Positions 47,597-62,330 of a DNA stretch of 64,000 nucleotides are shown here, in pieces. The DNA comes from Rhodocyclaceae bacterium. Its GTDB lineage: Bacteria; Pseudomonadota; Gammaproteobacteria; Burkholderiales; Rhodocyclaceae. Position numbers and translations under genes: made by a program. The stretch is from the NCBI GenBank assembly GCA_023150275.1, contig JAKLLG010000002.1:200511-264510 (forward strand), read 5' to 3'. The notes beneath the pieces are model-generated. The model searched no databases. It was not told the origin of the DNA and saw only the letters and a program-made list of their open reading frames with translations. Within the stretch, counting starts at the first letter, position 1; every line of letters starts with the position of its first letter.

Positions 47597-48160
47597 TCAG
47601 GCGATACCGGTCAGCGTCAGCACACCGGTCGCCACGAAAACCAGCGCGGCCGTCCAGCGAATGGCCTTGAGCGGCAGCCGTGTCGCCAGTTTTTCTCCGA
47701 TCAGCACTGCCGGCACGTTGGCGAGCATCATGCCGAGCGTGGTTCCGGCAACCACCCAGAACAGTGCGTCGTACTTGGCAGCCAGCGCAATCGTGGCGAA
47801 CTGCGTCTTGTCGCCCATTTCAGCGAGGAAGAAGGCCATCGTCGTGGTGATGAAGGCGCTGCCGCTGCCGGCCTGCGGGGCTTCGTCGTCATCGAGTTCG
47901 TCGGGTTTCAGCGTCCACAGTCCGAATGCGATGAAGACGACGCCGGTAACCCAGCGCAGCGTTTCCGGCGACATGAAGTCGGCGATGAAGGTACCGACCC
48001 ACCCGGCGAGCGCGTGGTTGAGGACCGTGGCGACGAGAATGCCGGCAATGATCGCCCACGGGCGGCGCAGGCGCGCGGCGAGCACAAAGGAGAGCAGTTG
48101 CGTCTTGTCGCCGATTTCAGCGAGCGCGACAAGCAGCGTCGAAGCGACGAAGGCATCCAT
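47597..48160 (-). CDS. GDT1/TMEM165-family membrane protein, probable Mn2+ exporter
   Basis: 187 aa, six membrane helices, with the two family motifs ExGDKT: ALAEIGDKTQLLSFVLAARL near residue 13 and FLAEMGDKTQFATIALAAKY near 110, in inverted-repeat halves. Bacterial members export manganese. It lies 48 bases after fur and may be co-transcribed, which would link Mn efflux to iron control. It is the second candidate Mn exporter in the window after alx. Confidence 0.9.
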   Translation of the reverse strand: MDAFVASTLLVALAEIGDKTQLLSFVLAARLRRPWAIIAGILVATVLNHALAGWVGTFIADFMSPETLRWVTGVVFIAFGLWTLKPDELDDDEAPQAGSGSAFITTTMAFFLAEMGDKTQFATIALAAKYDALFWVVAGTTLGMMLANVPAVLIGEKLATRLPLKAIRWTAALVFVATGVLTLTGIA

Positions 48161-48208
48161 GGGTGATGATGGCGTGCGCGCAGCCAGGCGGCCACGTGCT
48201 TACGAGGG

Positions 48209-48643
48209 TTATTTTTTGCCGCTGCGATGCGGGCAGTTGGTCTTCAGGCACTCGGCGTATAGATAGAGCGCGTGTTCCTGGATCGCGAAGCCGCGTTCCT
48301 TGGCGATCTTGGCCTGACGGCGCTCGATCTCGGCATCGTAGAACTCTTCGACACGGCCGCAATTGACGCAGACGAGATGGTCGTGATGCTTGCCGGCGTT
48401 GAGTTCGAACACGGCCTTGCCGGATTCAAAGTGGTGACGTTCCAGCAGGCCGGCCTGCTCGAACTGGGTGAGCACGCGATAGACGGTGGCGAGGCCGATA
48501 TCCATGCCTTCGTTAACCAGCAGCCGGTAGACATCTTCCGCCGTCATGTGGCGAACTTCCGATTTCTCGAACAGTTCGAGAATCTTCAGGCGTGGAAAGG
48601 TCGCCTTGAGGCCGATGCTCTTGAGGTCTTCCGGATTGCTCAT
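48209..48643 (-). CDS. fur: Ferric uptake regulator Fur
   Basis: 144 aa. Winged-helix domain with [53 protein letters not shown], regulatory metal site [16 protein letters not shown], and a C-terminal [11 protein letters not shown] pair of cysteines. Fe2+-dependent repressor. Start ATG 48643. Divergent from bamE, the common neighbour in betaproteobacteria. Confidence 0.97.
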   Translation of the reverse strand: MSNPEDLKSIGLKATFPRLKILELFEKSEVRHMTAEDVYRLLVNEGMDIGLATVYRVLTQFEQAGLLERHHFESGKAVFELNAGKHHDHLVCVNCGRVEEFYDAEIERRQAKIAKERGFAIQEHALYLYAECLKTNCPHRSGKK

Positions 48644-48808
48644 GGGGTGGGGGCGGCTGAGCGCGAGTGGTTTTCGGTTATGATATACCGCGTTGCAGTG
48701 CTTTGAAAAATGCACCTTAGCCGCGAATGCCGGCCGTGGCGCCCGCAGTTCATGCGCAGCCGACGCTTTCGTACCGATTCTTCGCTCGATATTTCACTCA
48801 TTTTGCGC

Positions 48809-49282
48809 ATGATACTCGCAAGACATGCAGTCGTTGTCCTGGCCCTACTATCGCTTGGGGCGTGTTCGTCGGTGCCGAGGATCGTCACCGAATACCGGAT
48901 GGACGTCCAGCAGGGCAACGTGCTGACCCAGGACATGGTGGCGCAGTTGCGCCCGGGCCTGACCCGGGAACAGGTACGCTTCATCCTCGGTACGCCGATC
49001 CTCATCGACATGTTCCATGCTGATCGCTGGGATTATCTCTACCGTCTGCAGAAGGGCCGTAACGGCGAGGTCGAGACGCGCCGCTTCACGGTCTTCTTCG
49101 ACGGCGAGGGCAAGCTCTATCGCGTGGCGGGGGATGTTGTCGCCTCCCAAGGGGGTGAGGAGACAGCGCCCGACGAGAAGAGCCGGGTGATCGATCTTGG
49201 CTCGGTGGAGGCGGGTAGCGCAGCGCCGGCGGCCGAGGAGCGCGGCTTCTTTGGCAAGATGATGGACAAGGTCGGTTTCTGA
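48809..49282 (+). CDS. bamE: Outer membrane protein assembly factor BamE
   Basis: 157 aa lipoprotein from MILARHAVVV. Lipobox LSLGAC puts the lipid on Cys-19; the SmpA/OmlA domain shows GNVLTQDMVAQLRPGLTREQVRFILGTPILIDMFHADRWDYLYRL. Part of the BAM complex in the outer membrane. An upstream in-frame ATG (48710) would put 33 residues before the signal peptide and is rejected. The acidic C-terminal extension (about 110-157) is longer than in E. coli. Confidence 0.95.
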   Translation: MILARHAVVVLALLSLGACSSVPRIVTEYRMDVQQGNVLTQDMVAQLRPGLTREQVRFILGTPILIDMFHADRWDYLYRLQKGRNGEVETRRFTVFFDGEGKLYRVAGDVVASQGGEETAPDEKSRVIDLGSVEAGSAAPAAEERGFFGKMMDKVGF

Positions 49283-49362
49283 TTCTGCGTACTGGTTTGT
49301 TGCGCGCAAGCGCGTTAACGTCGTGCGGCGCGATGCCGCGGGTTCTTGTTGTTTCGGGATGA

Positions 49363-50178
<816 letters not shown>

Positions 50179-50234
50179 AGATAATCTCTGATGAACCTGG
50201 CGCGCCCCCCAAGATCGTGTAGCGGGGTGCGGCC

Positions 50235-52766
50235 GTGATCCGCTCATCCCTGCTGCGGGCGCAACTTCAGGAAGCGCTCGCGGTCCCTTCTCCGGAGGCG
50301 CTGGCCGGGCGGCTTGCCGCGCTTGCAGCGGCCAATCCTGAGCTTGCACAGTTGCTGCAGGCGATCGACGCGACGTATGCGCGCTTCGGCATCTTGCAGC
50401 AGGCGACCGTCGAAATCGGCAGTCTGGTGGTGTCCGAATGGGACATGAAGAGTGGCCGAATCGATTCCGGCAAGACCTGGAAAGTATTGCTCGGCTACGC
50501 GCTGGAGGATGTTCCGGATACCGTTGCTGCGTGGCGCGCGCTTGCCGTCGCGGATGACCTTGGTGCGCTGTCGGCGGCGATTGCTGCCCATGTGCGCGAC
50601 AACAGTCCCTTGTTTTCCGGCGATTGCCGTATGCGAACGAAGCAGGGCGGCGAACGCTGGCTGCGCGTCAGCGGGCGCGTTGCCAGCCGGGATGAGAGCG
50701 GCGAACCCTTGCGTCTGATTGTCGTGCAGCAGGATATCGATGCGTCGCGCCAGATGGAGGAGAGCCTGCGCGCAGCGCGCGAAGCGGCTGAATCGGCCGG
50801 ACGTTCGCGAACAGCCTTTCTCGCGAACATGAGCCACGAGATTCGTACGCCGATGAATGCAATCCTCGGCATGACCGAGCTTGCACTCGATACGGATCTG
50901 GACGCCGAGCAGCGGCATTACCTCGGCACCGTGCGCTCGTCGTGCGAGGCGCTGCTCACGATCGTGAACGATATTCTCGATTTCTCGAAGATCGAGGCGG
51001 GCAAGCTGCAGGTCGAGCGCATCGATTTCGAACTTTCCGCCGTTGTCTTCGAGGCGGTTCGTTCGCTGGCGATCGGCGCGCAGCAGAAAGGGCTCGATAT
51101 CGTCGTCGAGATTCCACCCGAAATACCTGTCAGGGTCTGGGGCGATCCGCTGCGGCTCCGCCAGGTGCTGACGAATCTGGTTGGAAACGCGATCAAGTTC
51201 ACTGATGCTGGCAGTGTCAGTGTGCTTGTCCGCCTGCAACGGCGGGATGGCGAGCGGGCTGATGTCGTTTTCGAGGTTCGTGATACCGGTATCGGCATTC
51301 CCGCCGACAAGATCGGCCAGCTCTTTCAGGCCTTCACGCAGGCCGACGCGTCAACGACCCGCCGTTTTGGCGGCACCGGGCTCGGGCTCGCGATATGCGC
51401 GCGTCTGGTCGACTTGATGGGCGGCAAGCTGGGGGTAGCGAGCGAAGCGGGGCGGGGCAGCGTTTTTGGTTTCGTGCTGCCTTTCGGGGTCAAGCAGGAG
51501 GCGGCGGCTGTAACGGAAGTCCCATCGGTGCTGGCTGGCCAGCGGGTGCTCGTCGCCGGACTTGCACCGGCGACTCAGCGTTGCACGGCGGCGATACTGG
51601 AGCGCTGGGGTGCAGAAACAGTGACCGCAGGCGCAATTGGCGAAGCAAAGGCGCTGTGCGAGAAATGGCGGGCAGCGGGTTTTCCGGTGGCGCTGGTCAT
51701 ACTCGATGCCGATGAGGCATTGGCTGACGGTGGGCAGTTGCTTTCCGCCTGGGCCTCACTGCCGGAGCGAGAGCCAATGGTGACGCTGGTTTCCGTTTCC
51801 GGCCAACGGGATCAGTTGCCGCGTCTCAAGGAAATGGGGCTGGCAGTGCATGTCGTGAAGCCTGTCGCGGCCGCCGATTTGCTCGATGCGGTGCGTCTTG
51901 CAGTGGGAAGTCCGAGCGGCGTATTCCAGCTGGATTCCTTTAATGTCGAGGCGTCTTTGCATGTTGCTGGCACGCCGGCACAGGGCTTGCAGATTCTGGT
52001 GGTTGAGGACAACCCGGTCAATCAGGAACTGGCACAGCAGCTGCTCGCGAAGGCCGGGCATCGCGTAACACTGGCAGCGAACGGTGAGGAAGCAGTCGAG
52101 GCATTTGATAGCGAGCATTTCGACGTCATCCTGATGGACATGCAGATGCCGGTCATGGACGGGCTTGAGGCAACGCAGGCGATTCGCGCACGCGAGCTGC
52201 GTCGCAGCTGGGTTGCATCCGATACCGGTTTCCGACAGGTTCCGATCATCGCGATGACCGCAAACGCGATGAGCGGGGATCGGGAGCGCTGCCTGCAGGC
52301 CGGGATGACCGACTACGTCGCCAAGCCGATCCGGCAGGCGGATCTCTTCGCCGCGCTCGGGCGGGCGATGAGCGGAGAGCAGTCGGTCGTGCGCCCAGCA
52401 GTAGAGTGTGGCTCGTCTGCGGGTGCCCGTTTTCAGGCGATCGACCCGGAGGCCGCGATCCAGGACATCGGCGATCCGGATCTTGTCCGACAGATGGCGC
52501 GCATGCTGCTCGAACAGTGGGATTCTCATGTGACAGGAGTCTCTGCGGCGCTCGCGAAGCACGATGCGCAGGCCCTTTGCCGGGCTGCACACACCTTTAA
52601 AGGCCTGCTGGCGATGTTTCATGCGGAGGAGGCGCGCCGGCACGCGCTGGCGATTGAACTGGCGGCGAAGGACGAAAAATGGTCGGCGGCGGCAGCGGCA
52701 GAGATGTCGCTTCGCCTGGCGCTGGAAGCGGTGCGTCAGGAGCTCATGACCTTCGCGGGAAAATAG
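50235..52766 (+). CDS. Hybrid sensor histidine kinase / response regulator with HPt domain
   Basis: 843 aa, GTG start. Domains in order: PAS/PAC (about 55-180), HisKA with phospho-His in [18 protein letters not shown] (about 200), HATPase ([34 protein letters not shown]), a degenerate receiver (about 430-555), an intact receiver with VVEDNPVNQ and phospho-Asp in VILMDMQMP (about 633), and a C-terminal HPt with [11 protein letters not shown] (about 785). No transmembrane helices, so it senses a cytoplasmic cue. BarA/ArcB-like phosphorelay layout; the output regulator is not adjacent. Confidence 0.93.
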   Translation: MIRSSLLRAQLQEALAVPSPEALAGRLAALAAANPELAQLLQAIDATYARFGILQQATVEIGSLVVSEWDMKSGRIDSGKTWKVLLGYALEDVPDTVAAWRALAVADDLGALSAAIAAHVRDNSPLFSGDCRMRTKQGGERWLRVSGRVASRDESGEPLRLIVVQQDIDASRQMEESLRAAREAAESAGRSRTAFLANMSHEIRTPMNAILGMTELALDTDLDAEQRHYLGTVRSSCEALLTIVNDILDFSKIEAGKLQVERIDFELSAVVFEAVRSLAIGAQQKGLDIVVEIPPEIPVRVWGDPLRLRQVLTNLVGNAIKFTDAGSVSVLVRLQRRDGERADVVFEVRDTGIGIPADKIGQLFQAFTQADASTTRRFGGTGLGLAICARLVDLMGGKLGVASEAGRGSVFGFVLPFGVKQEAAAVTEVPSVLAGQRVLVAGLAPATQRCTAAILERWGAETVTAGAIGEAKALCEKWRAAGFPVALVILDADEALADGGQLLSAWASLPEREPMVTLVSVSGQRDQLPRLKEMGLAVHVVKPVAAADLLDAVRLAVGSPSGVFQLDSFNVEASLHVAGTPAQGLQILVVEDNPVNQELAQQLLAKAGHRVTLAANGEEAVEAFDSEHFDVILMDMQMPVMDGLEATQAIRARELRRSWVASDTGFRQVPIIAMTANAMSGDRERCLQAGMTDYVAKPIRQADLFAALGRAMSGEQSVVRPAVECGSSAGARFQAIDPEAAIQDIGDPDLVRQMARMLLEQWDSHVTGVSAALAKHDAQALCRAAHTFKGLLAMFHAEEARRHALAIELAAKDEKWSAAAAAEMSLRLALEAVRQELMTFAGK

Positions 52767-52855
52767 GACCCGGGTTCCCCGGCTGTGGTGCGGGCGGACA
52801 TGCGTCGGAGAGGCTCGGCAAGCGGGCCGGCTGACCGATTTCACTCCCGCCGGAT

Positions 52856-52884
52856 TTGCCCCGGGATGGGGCGTCCTGTATAAT
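52856..52884 (+). promoter_or_regulatory. Sigma70 promoter of carAB
   Basis: TTGCCC (52856-52861), 17-base spacer, TATAAT (52879-52884). Transcription would start near 52891, leaving a leader of about 90 bases. Confidence 0.75.
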
Positions 52885-52905
52885 GAACAGGTTTAAATAT
52901 CGATC

Positions 52906-52937
52906 AAGCGGAAGGGTCACGAGCCCTTCCGCTTTTG
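52906..52937 (+). terminator. Leader hairpin (attenuator-like) before carA
   Basis: AAGCGGAAGGG (52906-52916), loop TCACGAG, CCCTTCCGCTT then TT. It lies between the carAB promoter and the carA start, so it would be transcribed in the 5' leader. The T run is short. Confidence 0.6.
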
Positions 52938-52980
52938 CGCATATAAACCATTGTTTTTGCGCACATTCCAGGAGTTTTTC

Positions 52981-54156
52981 GTGTCCCTTTCTGCGACTCT
53001 AAGCGCGCTGCTGCCGCCGTTCCCGCCCGCCCTGCTCGCGCTTGCCGACGGAACCGTGTTCCGTGGCTATGCGATCGGCGCCGAGGGCAGCACGAGCGGG
53101 GAGGTGGTGTTCAACACCGCCATGACCGGCTATCAGGAAATCCTGACCGACCCCTCGTACTGCCGCCAGATCGTCACCCTGACCTATCCGCACATCGGCA
53201 ACACCGGTTGCAACGACGAAGACTGGGAGTCGCGCGCCAACTACGCCGCCGGCCTCGTCATCCGTGATTTGCCGATCCGCGCCTCGAACTGGCGCATGAC
53301 CTCCACGCTGCCGGAATACCTGAAAAAGAACGGCATCGTCGCCATCGCCGGCATCGACACCCGCGCGCTGACGCGCGTGCTGCGCGAAAAGGGTGCCCAG
53401 GCCGGTTGCATCGTCGCCGGCGCTGACGCCGAAAAGGCGATCGCCGAGGCGAAGGCTTTCCCGGGGCTCGCCGGCATGGACTTGGCCAAGGTGGTCAGCG
53501 TCGATTCGCCGTACGAGTGGCAGGAAGGCGAATGGTCGCTGACCGGCTTCCAGGCGCTGCCGGAGCCGAAGTTCCATGTCGTCGCCTACGATTTCGGCGT
53601 CAAGCGCAATATCCTGCGCATGCTCGCCCAGCGTGGCTGCCGCGTCACCGTCGTGCCGGCGCAGACGCCGGCTGCTGATGTGCTGGCGATGAATCCGGAC
53701 GGCATCTTCCTCTCGAACGGTCCGGGTGATCCCGAACCCTGCGATTACGCCATTGCCGCCATCCGCGAGTTCCTTGCCCGCGGCATCCCGACCTACGGCA
53801 TCTGCCTCGGCCACCAGTTGCTGGCGCTGGCCTCGGGCGCGAAGACGCTGAAGATGAAGTTCGGCCATCACGGCGCCAACCATCCGGTCAAGGACCTCGA
53901 TACGCAGCAGGTGCTGATCACCAGCCAGAACCACGGCTTTGCGGTCGATCCGGATTCGCTACCTGCCAACCTGCGGCCGACGCACGTGTCGCTGTTCGAC
54001 GGTTCGCTGCAGGGCGTCGCCCGCACCGACGTGCCGGCCTTCTCGTTCCAGGGGCACCCGGAAGCGAGCCCCGGCCCGCACGACGTGGCTTACCTGTTCG
54101 ACCGTTTCCTCGATGCCATGGTGCGCGGCGTCGCCGCGCTGCAGCCGGCCGCCTGA
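52981..54156 (+). CDS. carA: Carbamoyl-phosphate synthase small subunit
   Basis: 391 aa from GTG 52981 with AGGAG 9 bases upstream; an upstream in-frame ATG (52951) lacks a ribosome site. N-terminal [39 protein letters not shown] and class I glutamine amidotransferase: [12 protein letters not shown] (catalytic Cys), SQNHGFAV, and [13 protein letters not shown] (His/Glu). Supplies ammonia to CarB for arginine and pyrimidine synthesis. Confidence 0.98.
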   Translation: MSLSATLSALLPPFPPALLALADGTVFRGYAIGAEGSTSGEVVFNTAMTGYQEILTDPSYCRQIVTLTYPHIGNTGCNDEDWESRANYAAGLVIRDLPIRASNWRMTSTLPEYLKKNGIVAIAGIDTRALTRVLREKGAQAGCIVAGADAEKAIAEAKAFPGLAGMDLAKVVSVDSPYEWQEGEWSLTGFQALPEPKFHVVAYDFGVKRNILRMLAQRGCRVTVVPAQTPAADVLAMNPDGIFLSNGPGDPEPCDYAIAAIREFLARGIPTYGICLGHQLLALASGAKTLKMKFGHHGANHPVKDLDTQQVLITSQNHGFAVDPDSLPANLRPTHVSLFDGSLQGVARTDVPAFSFQGHPEASPGPHDVAYLFDRFLDAMVRGVAALQPAA

Positions 54157-54207
54157 GCCGGACCGGTGAAATTGCAAGATTCGGCAAAGATCGAGAGAAA
54201 GTAGAAA

Positions 54208-57414
<3,207 letters not shown>

Positions 57415-57427
57415 TTCATCCTTTTCC

Positions 57428-57470
57428 AACCGCCGGGAGTGCCCTGCACGGGCTTCCGGCGGTTTTGCTT
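57428..57470 (+). terminator. Terminator of carAB
   Basis: AACCGCCGG (57428-57436) pairs with CCGGCGGTT (57456-57464), with a small inner hairpin, followed by TTGCTTTT. Confidence 0.8.
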
Positions 57471-57493
57471 TTACAGATTACGCAGAGGGCAAC

Positions 57494-57970
57494 ATGAGCA
57501 AGACACCGCTGACCCTGAACGGCGCCGAAAAACTACGCGAAGAACTGCATCGACTGAAAACGGTCGAGCGGCCGAATGTCGTTGCGGCGATCGCTGAAGC
57601 CCGTTCGCACGGCGACCTGTCGGAAAACGCCGAATACGATGCCGCCAAGGAGCGCCAGGGCTTCATAGAGGGACGCATCCAGGAAGTCGAGGGCAAGCTC
57701 TCGAATGCACAGATCATCGATCCGAAGGCGCTCGATGCTGACGGCCGCGTCGTTTTCGGCGCTACGGTTGATCTGGAAGACCAGGACTCCGGTGATCCGG
57801 TGACCTATCAGATCGTTGGCGAGGACGAGGCCGACATCAAGCAGGGCAAGCTTTCGTATGCCTCGCCGATGGCGCGCGCGCTGATCGGCAAGTTCGCTGG
57901 CGACATCGCCCAGGTGCAGGCGCCGGGCGGTCAGCGCGAATTCGAGATTCTTGACGTTCGTTACGAGTGA
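57494..57970 (+). CDS. greA: Transcription elongation factor GreA
   Basis: 158 aa. N-terminal coiled coil with the catalytic acidic tip ([28 protein letters not shown]) and C-terminal FKBP-like domain ([30 protein letters not shown]). Rescues backtracked RNA polymerase by stimulating transcript cleavage. AGAGGG ribosome site upstream. Confidence 0.98.
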   Translation: MSKTPLTLNGAEKLREELHRLKTVERPNVVAAIAEARSHGDLSENAEYDAAKERQGFIEGRIQEVEGKLSNAQIIDPKALDADGRVVFGATVDLEDQDSGDPVTYQIVGEDEADIKQGKLSYASPMARALIGKFAGDIAQVQAPGGQREFEILDVRYE

Positions 57971-57991
57971 CGTGCTGGTGATGCGCCAGTG

Positions 57992-58453
57992 ATGCGACGT
58001 TTTGCCGATGCGAGTTACACGCTGGTGTTGACGGCGTGGGTCGGTGCCCTGTGGGCCATCGGCTGCATTGCGGCGCCGCTGTTGTTCGCCAATCTGCCGG
58101 ACCGTACGCTCGCCGGTTCGCTGGCCGGTGACATGTTTGCCGTTGTGGGATGGTTGGGCCTGGGGTGTGGCGCCTACCTGCTGATTTTCATGTTTGCGCG
58201 GCTGGGGGCTGCGGCACTCAGGCGGCTGGTTTTCTGGCTTGTCGTGTTGATGCTGGCGCTCGCTGCCGCACAGCTATTCGGTCTGCAACCGCTGATCGCA
58301 CAGTTGCGCAGCGAGAGCGTGCCACGCGAATTGGCCGAGGCCGCGACGAAAAACCGTTTTGCCACGTGGCATGGCGTGGCCAGCGCCCTTTATCTGGGGC
58401 AGAGCCTGCTCGGTGTGTTCGCGGTGCTGGCTGCGCCGCGGGGGCTGAAATGA
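57992..58453 (+). CDS. DUF4149-family small membrane protein
   Basis: 153 aa from ATG 57992 (a GTG just before it is also in frame). Four hydrophobic segments, with a conserved-looking Trp/Gly start (YTLVLTAWVGALWAIGCIAAPLLFANL) and a polar stretch ending KNRFATWHGVASALYLGQSLLG, the DUF4149/TMEM205-like pattern. Function unknown. Sits after greA, as in other Rhodocyclales, and is convergent with yhbY with one base between stops. Confidence 0.82.
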   Translation: MRRFADASYTLVLTAWVGALWAIGCIAAPLLFANLPDRTLAGSLAGDMFAVVGWLGLGCGAYLLIFMFARLGAAALRRLVFWLVVLMLALAAAQLFGLQPLIAQLRSESVPRELAEAATKNRFATWHGVASALYLGQSLLGVFAVLAAPRGLK

Positions 58454-58454
58454 T

Positions 58455-58817
58455 TCAGCGCTTGGAACTGCCCTGGAAGCTGCGCTTGGTCCGGCGCGGC
58501 TCGGCTTTCCTGCGTGGCGCAGCGGCGGCTTTTTTGGCGGCCAGTTCGGCCGATGGACGGTAAACGACGAGCAGTTTGCCGATGTGCTGTACCGGACCGG
58601 CATCGAGTTTTTCGCAGATTTCGGTGAGCCAGGCGTCGCGCAGGTCGCGGTCGTCACCGTAGACGCGGATCTTGATCAACTCGTGCGCCTTGAGTGAGGC
58701 GTCGATTTCCTTCAGCACGGCCTCGGTAAGACCGTTCTGGCTGATCGAAACGACCGGATTGAGGCCATGGGCGCGGGCGCGGAGCGCGCGGCGCTCTTCG
58801 GCAGTAAGTTGCAGCAT
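58455..58817 (-). CDS. yhbY: CRM-domain (YhbY/CRS1) RNA-binding protein
   Basis: 120 aa. A single CRM domain: [48 protein letters not shown], plus the [16 protein letters not shown] end, and a basic disordered tail ([19 protein letters not shown]). YhbY binds pre-50S ribosomal particles. Divergent from rlmE with 44 bases between starts. Confidence 0.95.
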   Translation of the reverse strand: MLQLTAEERRALRARAHGLNPVVSISQNGLTEAVLKEIDASLKAHELIKIRVYGDDRDLRDAWLTEICEKLDAGPVQHIGKLLVVYRPSAELAAKKAAAAPRRKAEPRRTKRSFQGSSKR

Positions 58818-58861
58818 CGTCTAACCTTCTACAAAACGCGGATTTTACACGAAACCCCATC

Positions 58862-59479
58862 ATGGCCCGGACCAAGAGCAGCAAGGCGTGGTTGCACGAG
58901 CATGTTAACGACCCCTACGTGCACAAGGCGAAGGCGGAAGGCTGGCGTTCGCGCGCTGCCTTCAAGCTGATGGAAATCGATGATCGGGACAAGTTGATCC
59001 GCCCGGGCGAGGTCGTTGTCGATCTGGGGGCGGCACCGGGCGGCTGGTCGCAGGTGGCGGCCGAGCGCCTGAGGGGGCGAAGCCGCGTGATTGCGCTCGA
59101 TCTGCTCGAAATGGCCGCCATTCCGGGTGTCGACTTCATTCAGGGGGATTTCCGGGAGGCGCCGATTCTCGAACAACTGGAAGAAAAACTCGCTGGAAGC
59201 CGCGTTGGCCTTGTACTTTCGGATATGGCGCCCAATATTTCAGGTATTGCAGTGTCGGATCAGGCTCGCATGATGCACCTCGCGGAACTTGGGCTTGAAT
59301 TTTCACGGCAATGGCTGAAACCGGAAGGCGCATTTCTGGTCAAAGTTTTCCAGGGACACGGGTACGAGGATTTCGTTGCCCAGATGCGCCAGGTGTTTCG
59401 TCAGCTTGCAACCCGCAAGCCTGACGCCTCGCGCGATCGCAGCCCCGAACTTTACCTGTTGGGGCGCGGGCTACGCTAA
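58862..59479 (+). CDS. rlmE: 23S rRNA (uridine2552-2'-O)-methyltransferase
   Basis: 205 aa. N-terminal [37 protein letters not shown]-binding [17 protein letters not shown], and the K-D-K-E set (Lys near 38, Asp in SDMAPN, Lys in FLVKVFQG, Glu in PELY). Late 50S assembly modification. It precedes ftsH by 51 bases; the heat-shock pair ftsJ-ftsH. Confidence 0.97.
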   Translation: MARTKSSKAWLHEHVNDPYVHKAKAEGWRSRAAFKLMEIDDRDKLIRPGEVVVDLGAAPGGWSQVAAERLRGRSRVIALDLLEMAAIPGVDFIQGDFREAPILEQLEEKLAGSRVGLVLSDMAPNISGIAVSDQARMMHLAELGLEFSRQWLKPEGAFLVKVFQGHGYEDFVAQMRQVFRQLATRKPDASRDRSPELYLLGRGLR

Positions 59480-59530
59480 TTGCGCTAAAATGCAGCATTC
59501 GACGCCCTTTTTGGCGATGAGGAACGCAAA

Positions 59531-61411
59531 TTGAATAACATGTTCAAGAACCTGGCGATCTGGATGGTCATCGGCCTCGTGCTGATGACCGTGTTCAACC
59601 AGTTCAACGGTCGCCAGGTGAGCCAGAACTCGATGGAATACTCCCAGTTCATCGAGGAAGTGAAGCAGGGGCGCATCGCCAAGGTGACGATCGAGGGCCG
59701 CACGCTGAAGGCCACGACAACCGACGGCAAGCGGCTCGTGTCCTATTCCCCCGGTGATATCTGGCTGGTTTCCGATCTGCTCAAGTACGGCGTCAAGATA
59801 GAGGCGCGCCCGGAAGAGGAGCCGTCGATGCTGATGAACATCTTCGTCAGCTGGTTCCCGATGTTGCTCCTGATCGGCGTCTGGGTCTTCTTCATGCGCC
59901 AGATGCAGGGCGGCGGGCGCGGTGGCGCCTTTTCGTTCGGCAAAAGCAAGGCGCGCATGCTTGATGAATCCAACAATACCGTCACCTTCGCTGACGTCGC
60001 CGGTTGCGACGAAGCCAAGGAAGAGGTGCAGGAACTGGTCGATTTCCTGCGCGACCCCTCCAAGTTCCAGAAGCTCGGTGGCCGCATACCCAAGGGCGTG
60101 CTGATGGTCGGTAGCCCGGGCACCGGCAAGACGCTGCTCGCCAAGGCGATTGCGGGCGAGGCCAAGGTGCCATTCTTCTCGATTTCCGGCTCCGATTTCG
60201 TTGAAATGTTCGTCGGCGTCGGTGCCGCACGCGTCCGCGACATGTTCGAGAACGCCAAAAAGCACGCACCGTGCATCATCTTCATCGACGAACTCGATGC
60301 CGTCGGCCGCCAGCGTGGTGCCGGCCTCGGCGGCGGCAACGACGAGCGCGAACAGACGCTGAACCAGATGCTGGTCGAGATGGACGGCTTCGAGGGCCAG
60401 ACCGGCGTCATCGTCATCGCCGCGACCAACCGTCCGGACGTGCTCGATCCGGCGCTGATGCGCCCGGGGCGCTTCGACCGTCAGGTTGTCGTGCCGCTGC
60501 CGGATATTCGCGGCCGCGAGCAGATTCTCACGGTGCACATGCGCAAGGTGCCGATTGCTGGCGACGTCAAGGCCGATATCATTGCCCGCGGCACTCCCGG
60601 TTTCTCCGGTGCCGACCTCGCCAACCTGGTGAACGAGGCGGCCCTGTTCGCAGCGCGCGCCAACAAGCGCCTCGTCGATATGGAAGATTTCGAGAAGGCC
60701 AAGGACAAGATCATGATGGGCGCCGAGCGCCGCAGCATGGTCATGAGCGAGGAGGAAAAGCGCAACACGGCCTACCACGAATCGGGCCACGCCGTCGTCG
60801 CCAAGCTGTTGCCGAAGTCCGACCCGGTGCACAAGGTCACCATCATTCCGCGCGGTCGTGCACTGGGCGTGACCATGCAGTTGCCGGAGCAGGATCGCTA
60901 CGCGTATGACCGCGAGTATCTGATGAGCCGCATCGCGGTCCTCTTCGGTGGCCGCATTGCCGAAGAACTGTTCATGAATCAGATGACGACCGGTGCCTCG
61001 AACGACTTTGAGCGCGCAACGCAAATGGCGCGGGACATGGTGACGCGGTACGGCATGTCCGATGCGCTCGGGCCGATGGTCTATGGCGAGAACGAGGGTG
61101 AAGTCTTCCTCGGCCGTTCGATCACCACGCACAAGAATGTCTCGGAGGCGACGATGCAGAAGGTCGACGCCGAGATTCGCCGCATCATCGACCAGCAGTT
61201 TGGCCTCGCGCGTCGTCTGCTCGACGAGAACCGCGACAAGGTCGAAGCGATGACCAAGGCGCTGCTCGATTGGGAAACGATCGACGCTGAACAGATCAAC
61301 GACATCATGGAAGGCAAGGAACCGCGTCCGCCGAAGCAACCGCAGACGCCGCCGAAATCCTCGACCGGCGATACGCCGGGCCCGGCACCGTCGGCGACCG
61401 CGCCAGCCTGA
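59531..61411 (+). CDS. ftsH: ATP-dependent zinc metalloprotease FtsH
   Basis: 626 aa. TTG start ([11 protein letters not shown]) with AGGAA 6 bases upstream; ATG 59540 is the alternative. Two membrane helices (about 5-25 and 100-120) flank a periplasmic domain, then an AAA module with Walker [14 protein letters not shown] (Ser where most have Pro), Walker [35 protein letters not shown], and zinc protease HESGH with a distal Asp. Degrades membrane proteins, LpxC and RpoH. Pro-rich C-terminal tail. Confidence 0.98.
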   Translation: MNNMFKNLAIWMVIGLVLMTVFNQFNGRQVSQNSMEYSQFIEEVKQGRIAKVTIEGRTLKATTTDGKRLVSYSPGDIWLVSDLLKYGVKIEARPEEEPSMLMNIFVSWFPMLLLIGVWVFFMRQMQGGGRGGAFSFGKSKARMLDESNNTVTFADVAGCDEAKEEVQELVDFLRDPSKFQKLGGRIPKGVLMVGSPGTGKTLLAKAIAGEAKVPFFSISGSDFVEMFVGVGAARVRDMFENAKKHAPCIIFIDELDAVGRQRGAGLGGGNDEREQTLNQMLVEMDGFEGQTGVIVIAATNRPDVLDPALMRPGRFDRQVVVPLPDIRGREQILTVHMRKVPIAGDVKADIIARGTPGFSGADLANLVNEAALFAARANKRLVDMEDFEKAKDKIMMGAERRSMVMSEEEKRNTAYHESGHAVVAKLLPKSDPVHKVTIIPRGRALGVTMQLPEQDRYAYDREYLMSRIAVLFGGRIAEELFMNQMTTGASNDFERATQMARDMVTRYGMSDALGPMVYGENEGEVFLGRSITTHKNVSEATMQKVDAEIRRIIDQQFGLARRLLDENRDKVEAMTKALLDWETIDAEQINDIMEGKEPRPPKQPQTPPKSSTGDTPGPAPSATAPA

Positions 61412-61431
61412 TCCGATCAATCCACGCACGG

Positions 61432-61454
61432 ACGGGAGAGCGATGCTCTCCCGT
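61432..61454 (+). terminator. Perfect hairpin between ftsH and folP
   Basis: ACGGGAGAGC (61432-61441), GAT, GCTCTCCCGT (61445-61454): 10-bp stem, 3-base loop, without a T tract, ending 8 bases before the folP ATG. More likely an mRNA processing or translation-control hairpin than a full terminator. Confidence 0.5.
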
Positions 61455-61462
61455 TGTCGTTT

Positions 61463-62293
61463 ATGAAACTGCATTGCGGCAAGACTCATCTCGATCCTGA
61501 TCGCCCGCTGGTGATGGGCATCGTCAACCTGACGCCGGATTCTTTCTCCGGGGACGGTCTGGTGGCCTGTGCCGAGCAGGCGATTGCGCACGCCCGGGCG
61601 CAGCTTGCGGCGGGAGCGGACATCCTTGACCTCGGCGCCGAATCCTCGCGCCCGGGGGCAATGCCAACGTCTCTCGATGACGAGTTGCACCGCCTGCTGC
61701 CGGTCCTGGAAGCGCTTGTCGATTGCGGGGTGCCGATCTCGGTCGATACCTACAAGCCGACGGTGATGCGTGCCGCGTTGGCAGCCGGTGCCGCGATGAT
61801 CAACGATATATATGCGTTCCGCATGCCCGGTGCAATCGAGGTGGTTGCCGATGCAAACTGTGCGCTTTGCCTGATGCACATGCAGGGCGAGCCGCTGACG
61901 ATGCAGCAGGCGCCGGTCTACGCCGATGTCGTGTCCGAAGTGCGGGATTTCCTGCGCAGCCGCGTTGTGGCGCTGGAAGCTGCCGGGGTGGCGCGTGAGC
62001 GGATCGTGCTCGATCCCGGCTTCGGCTTTGGCAAGACGCTTGATCACAATCTGGTGCTGCTGCGTGAGTTGCCCGCAACGGCATTCGACGGTTTGCCAGT
62101 GCTTGCGGGGTTGTCGCGCAAGTCGATGCTTGGCGCCATCACCGGCCGCCCGGTCGGTGAGCGCCTCTCCGCGAGTCTTGCCGCAGCGCTGATGGCGCTG
62201 GAAGGGGGGGCGCGCATTCTCCGCGTGCACGATGTCGCAGCCACGAAGGATGCTGTCGCCATATGGTCTGCAGTGCGCAAGCAAGTAAAATAG
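61463..62293 (+). CDS. folP: Dihydropteroate synthase
   Basis: 276 aa from ATG 61463 (a TTG at 61454 is in frame but lies inside the hairpin). [51 protein letters not shown] and SRKSMLG cover all pterin- and pABA-binding loops. Condenses pABA with the pterin pyrophosphate for folate. In the ftsH-folP-glmM order shared with many proteobacteria. Confidence 0.97.
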   Translation: MKLHCGKTHLDPDRPLVMGIVNLTPDSFSGDGLVACAEQAIAHARAQLAAGADILDLGAESSRPGAMPTSLDDELHRLLPVLEALVDCGVPISVDTYKPTVMRAALAAGAAMINDIYAFRMPGAIEVVADANCALCLMHMQGEPLTMQQAPVYADVVSEVRDFLRSRVVALEAAGVARERIVLDPGFGFGKTLDHNLVLLRELPATAFDGLPVLAGLSRKSMLGAITGRPVGERLSASLAAALMALEGGARILRVHDVAATKDAVAIWSAVRKQVK

Positions 62294-62330
62294 CGCGATT
62301 CGCAATCGACGCAGAAAGCAGGAACCTCTC

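Noticed and set aside
48710-48808. N-terminal extension of bamE
   Set aside because: It would place 33 residues before a clear lipoprotein signal peptide; ATG 48809 is the sensible start.
52883-52945. Possible leader peptide in the carA leader starting at ATG 52883
   Set aside because: The ATG overlaps the -10 box, so it cannot be on the transcript; no Arg- or pyrimidine-related codon run.
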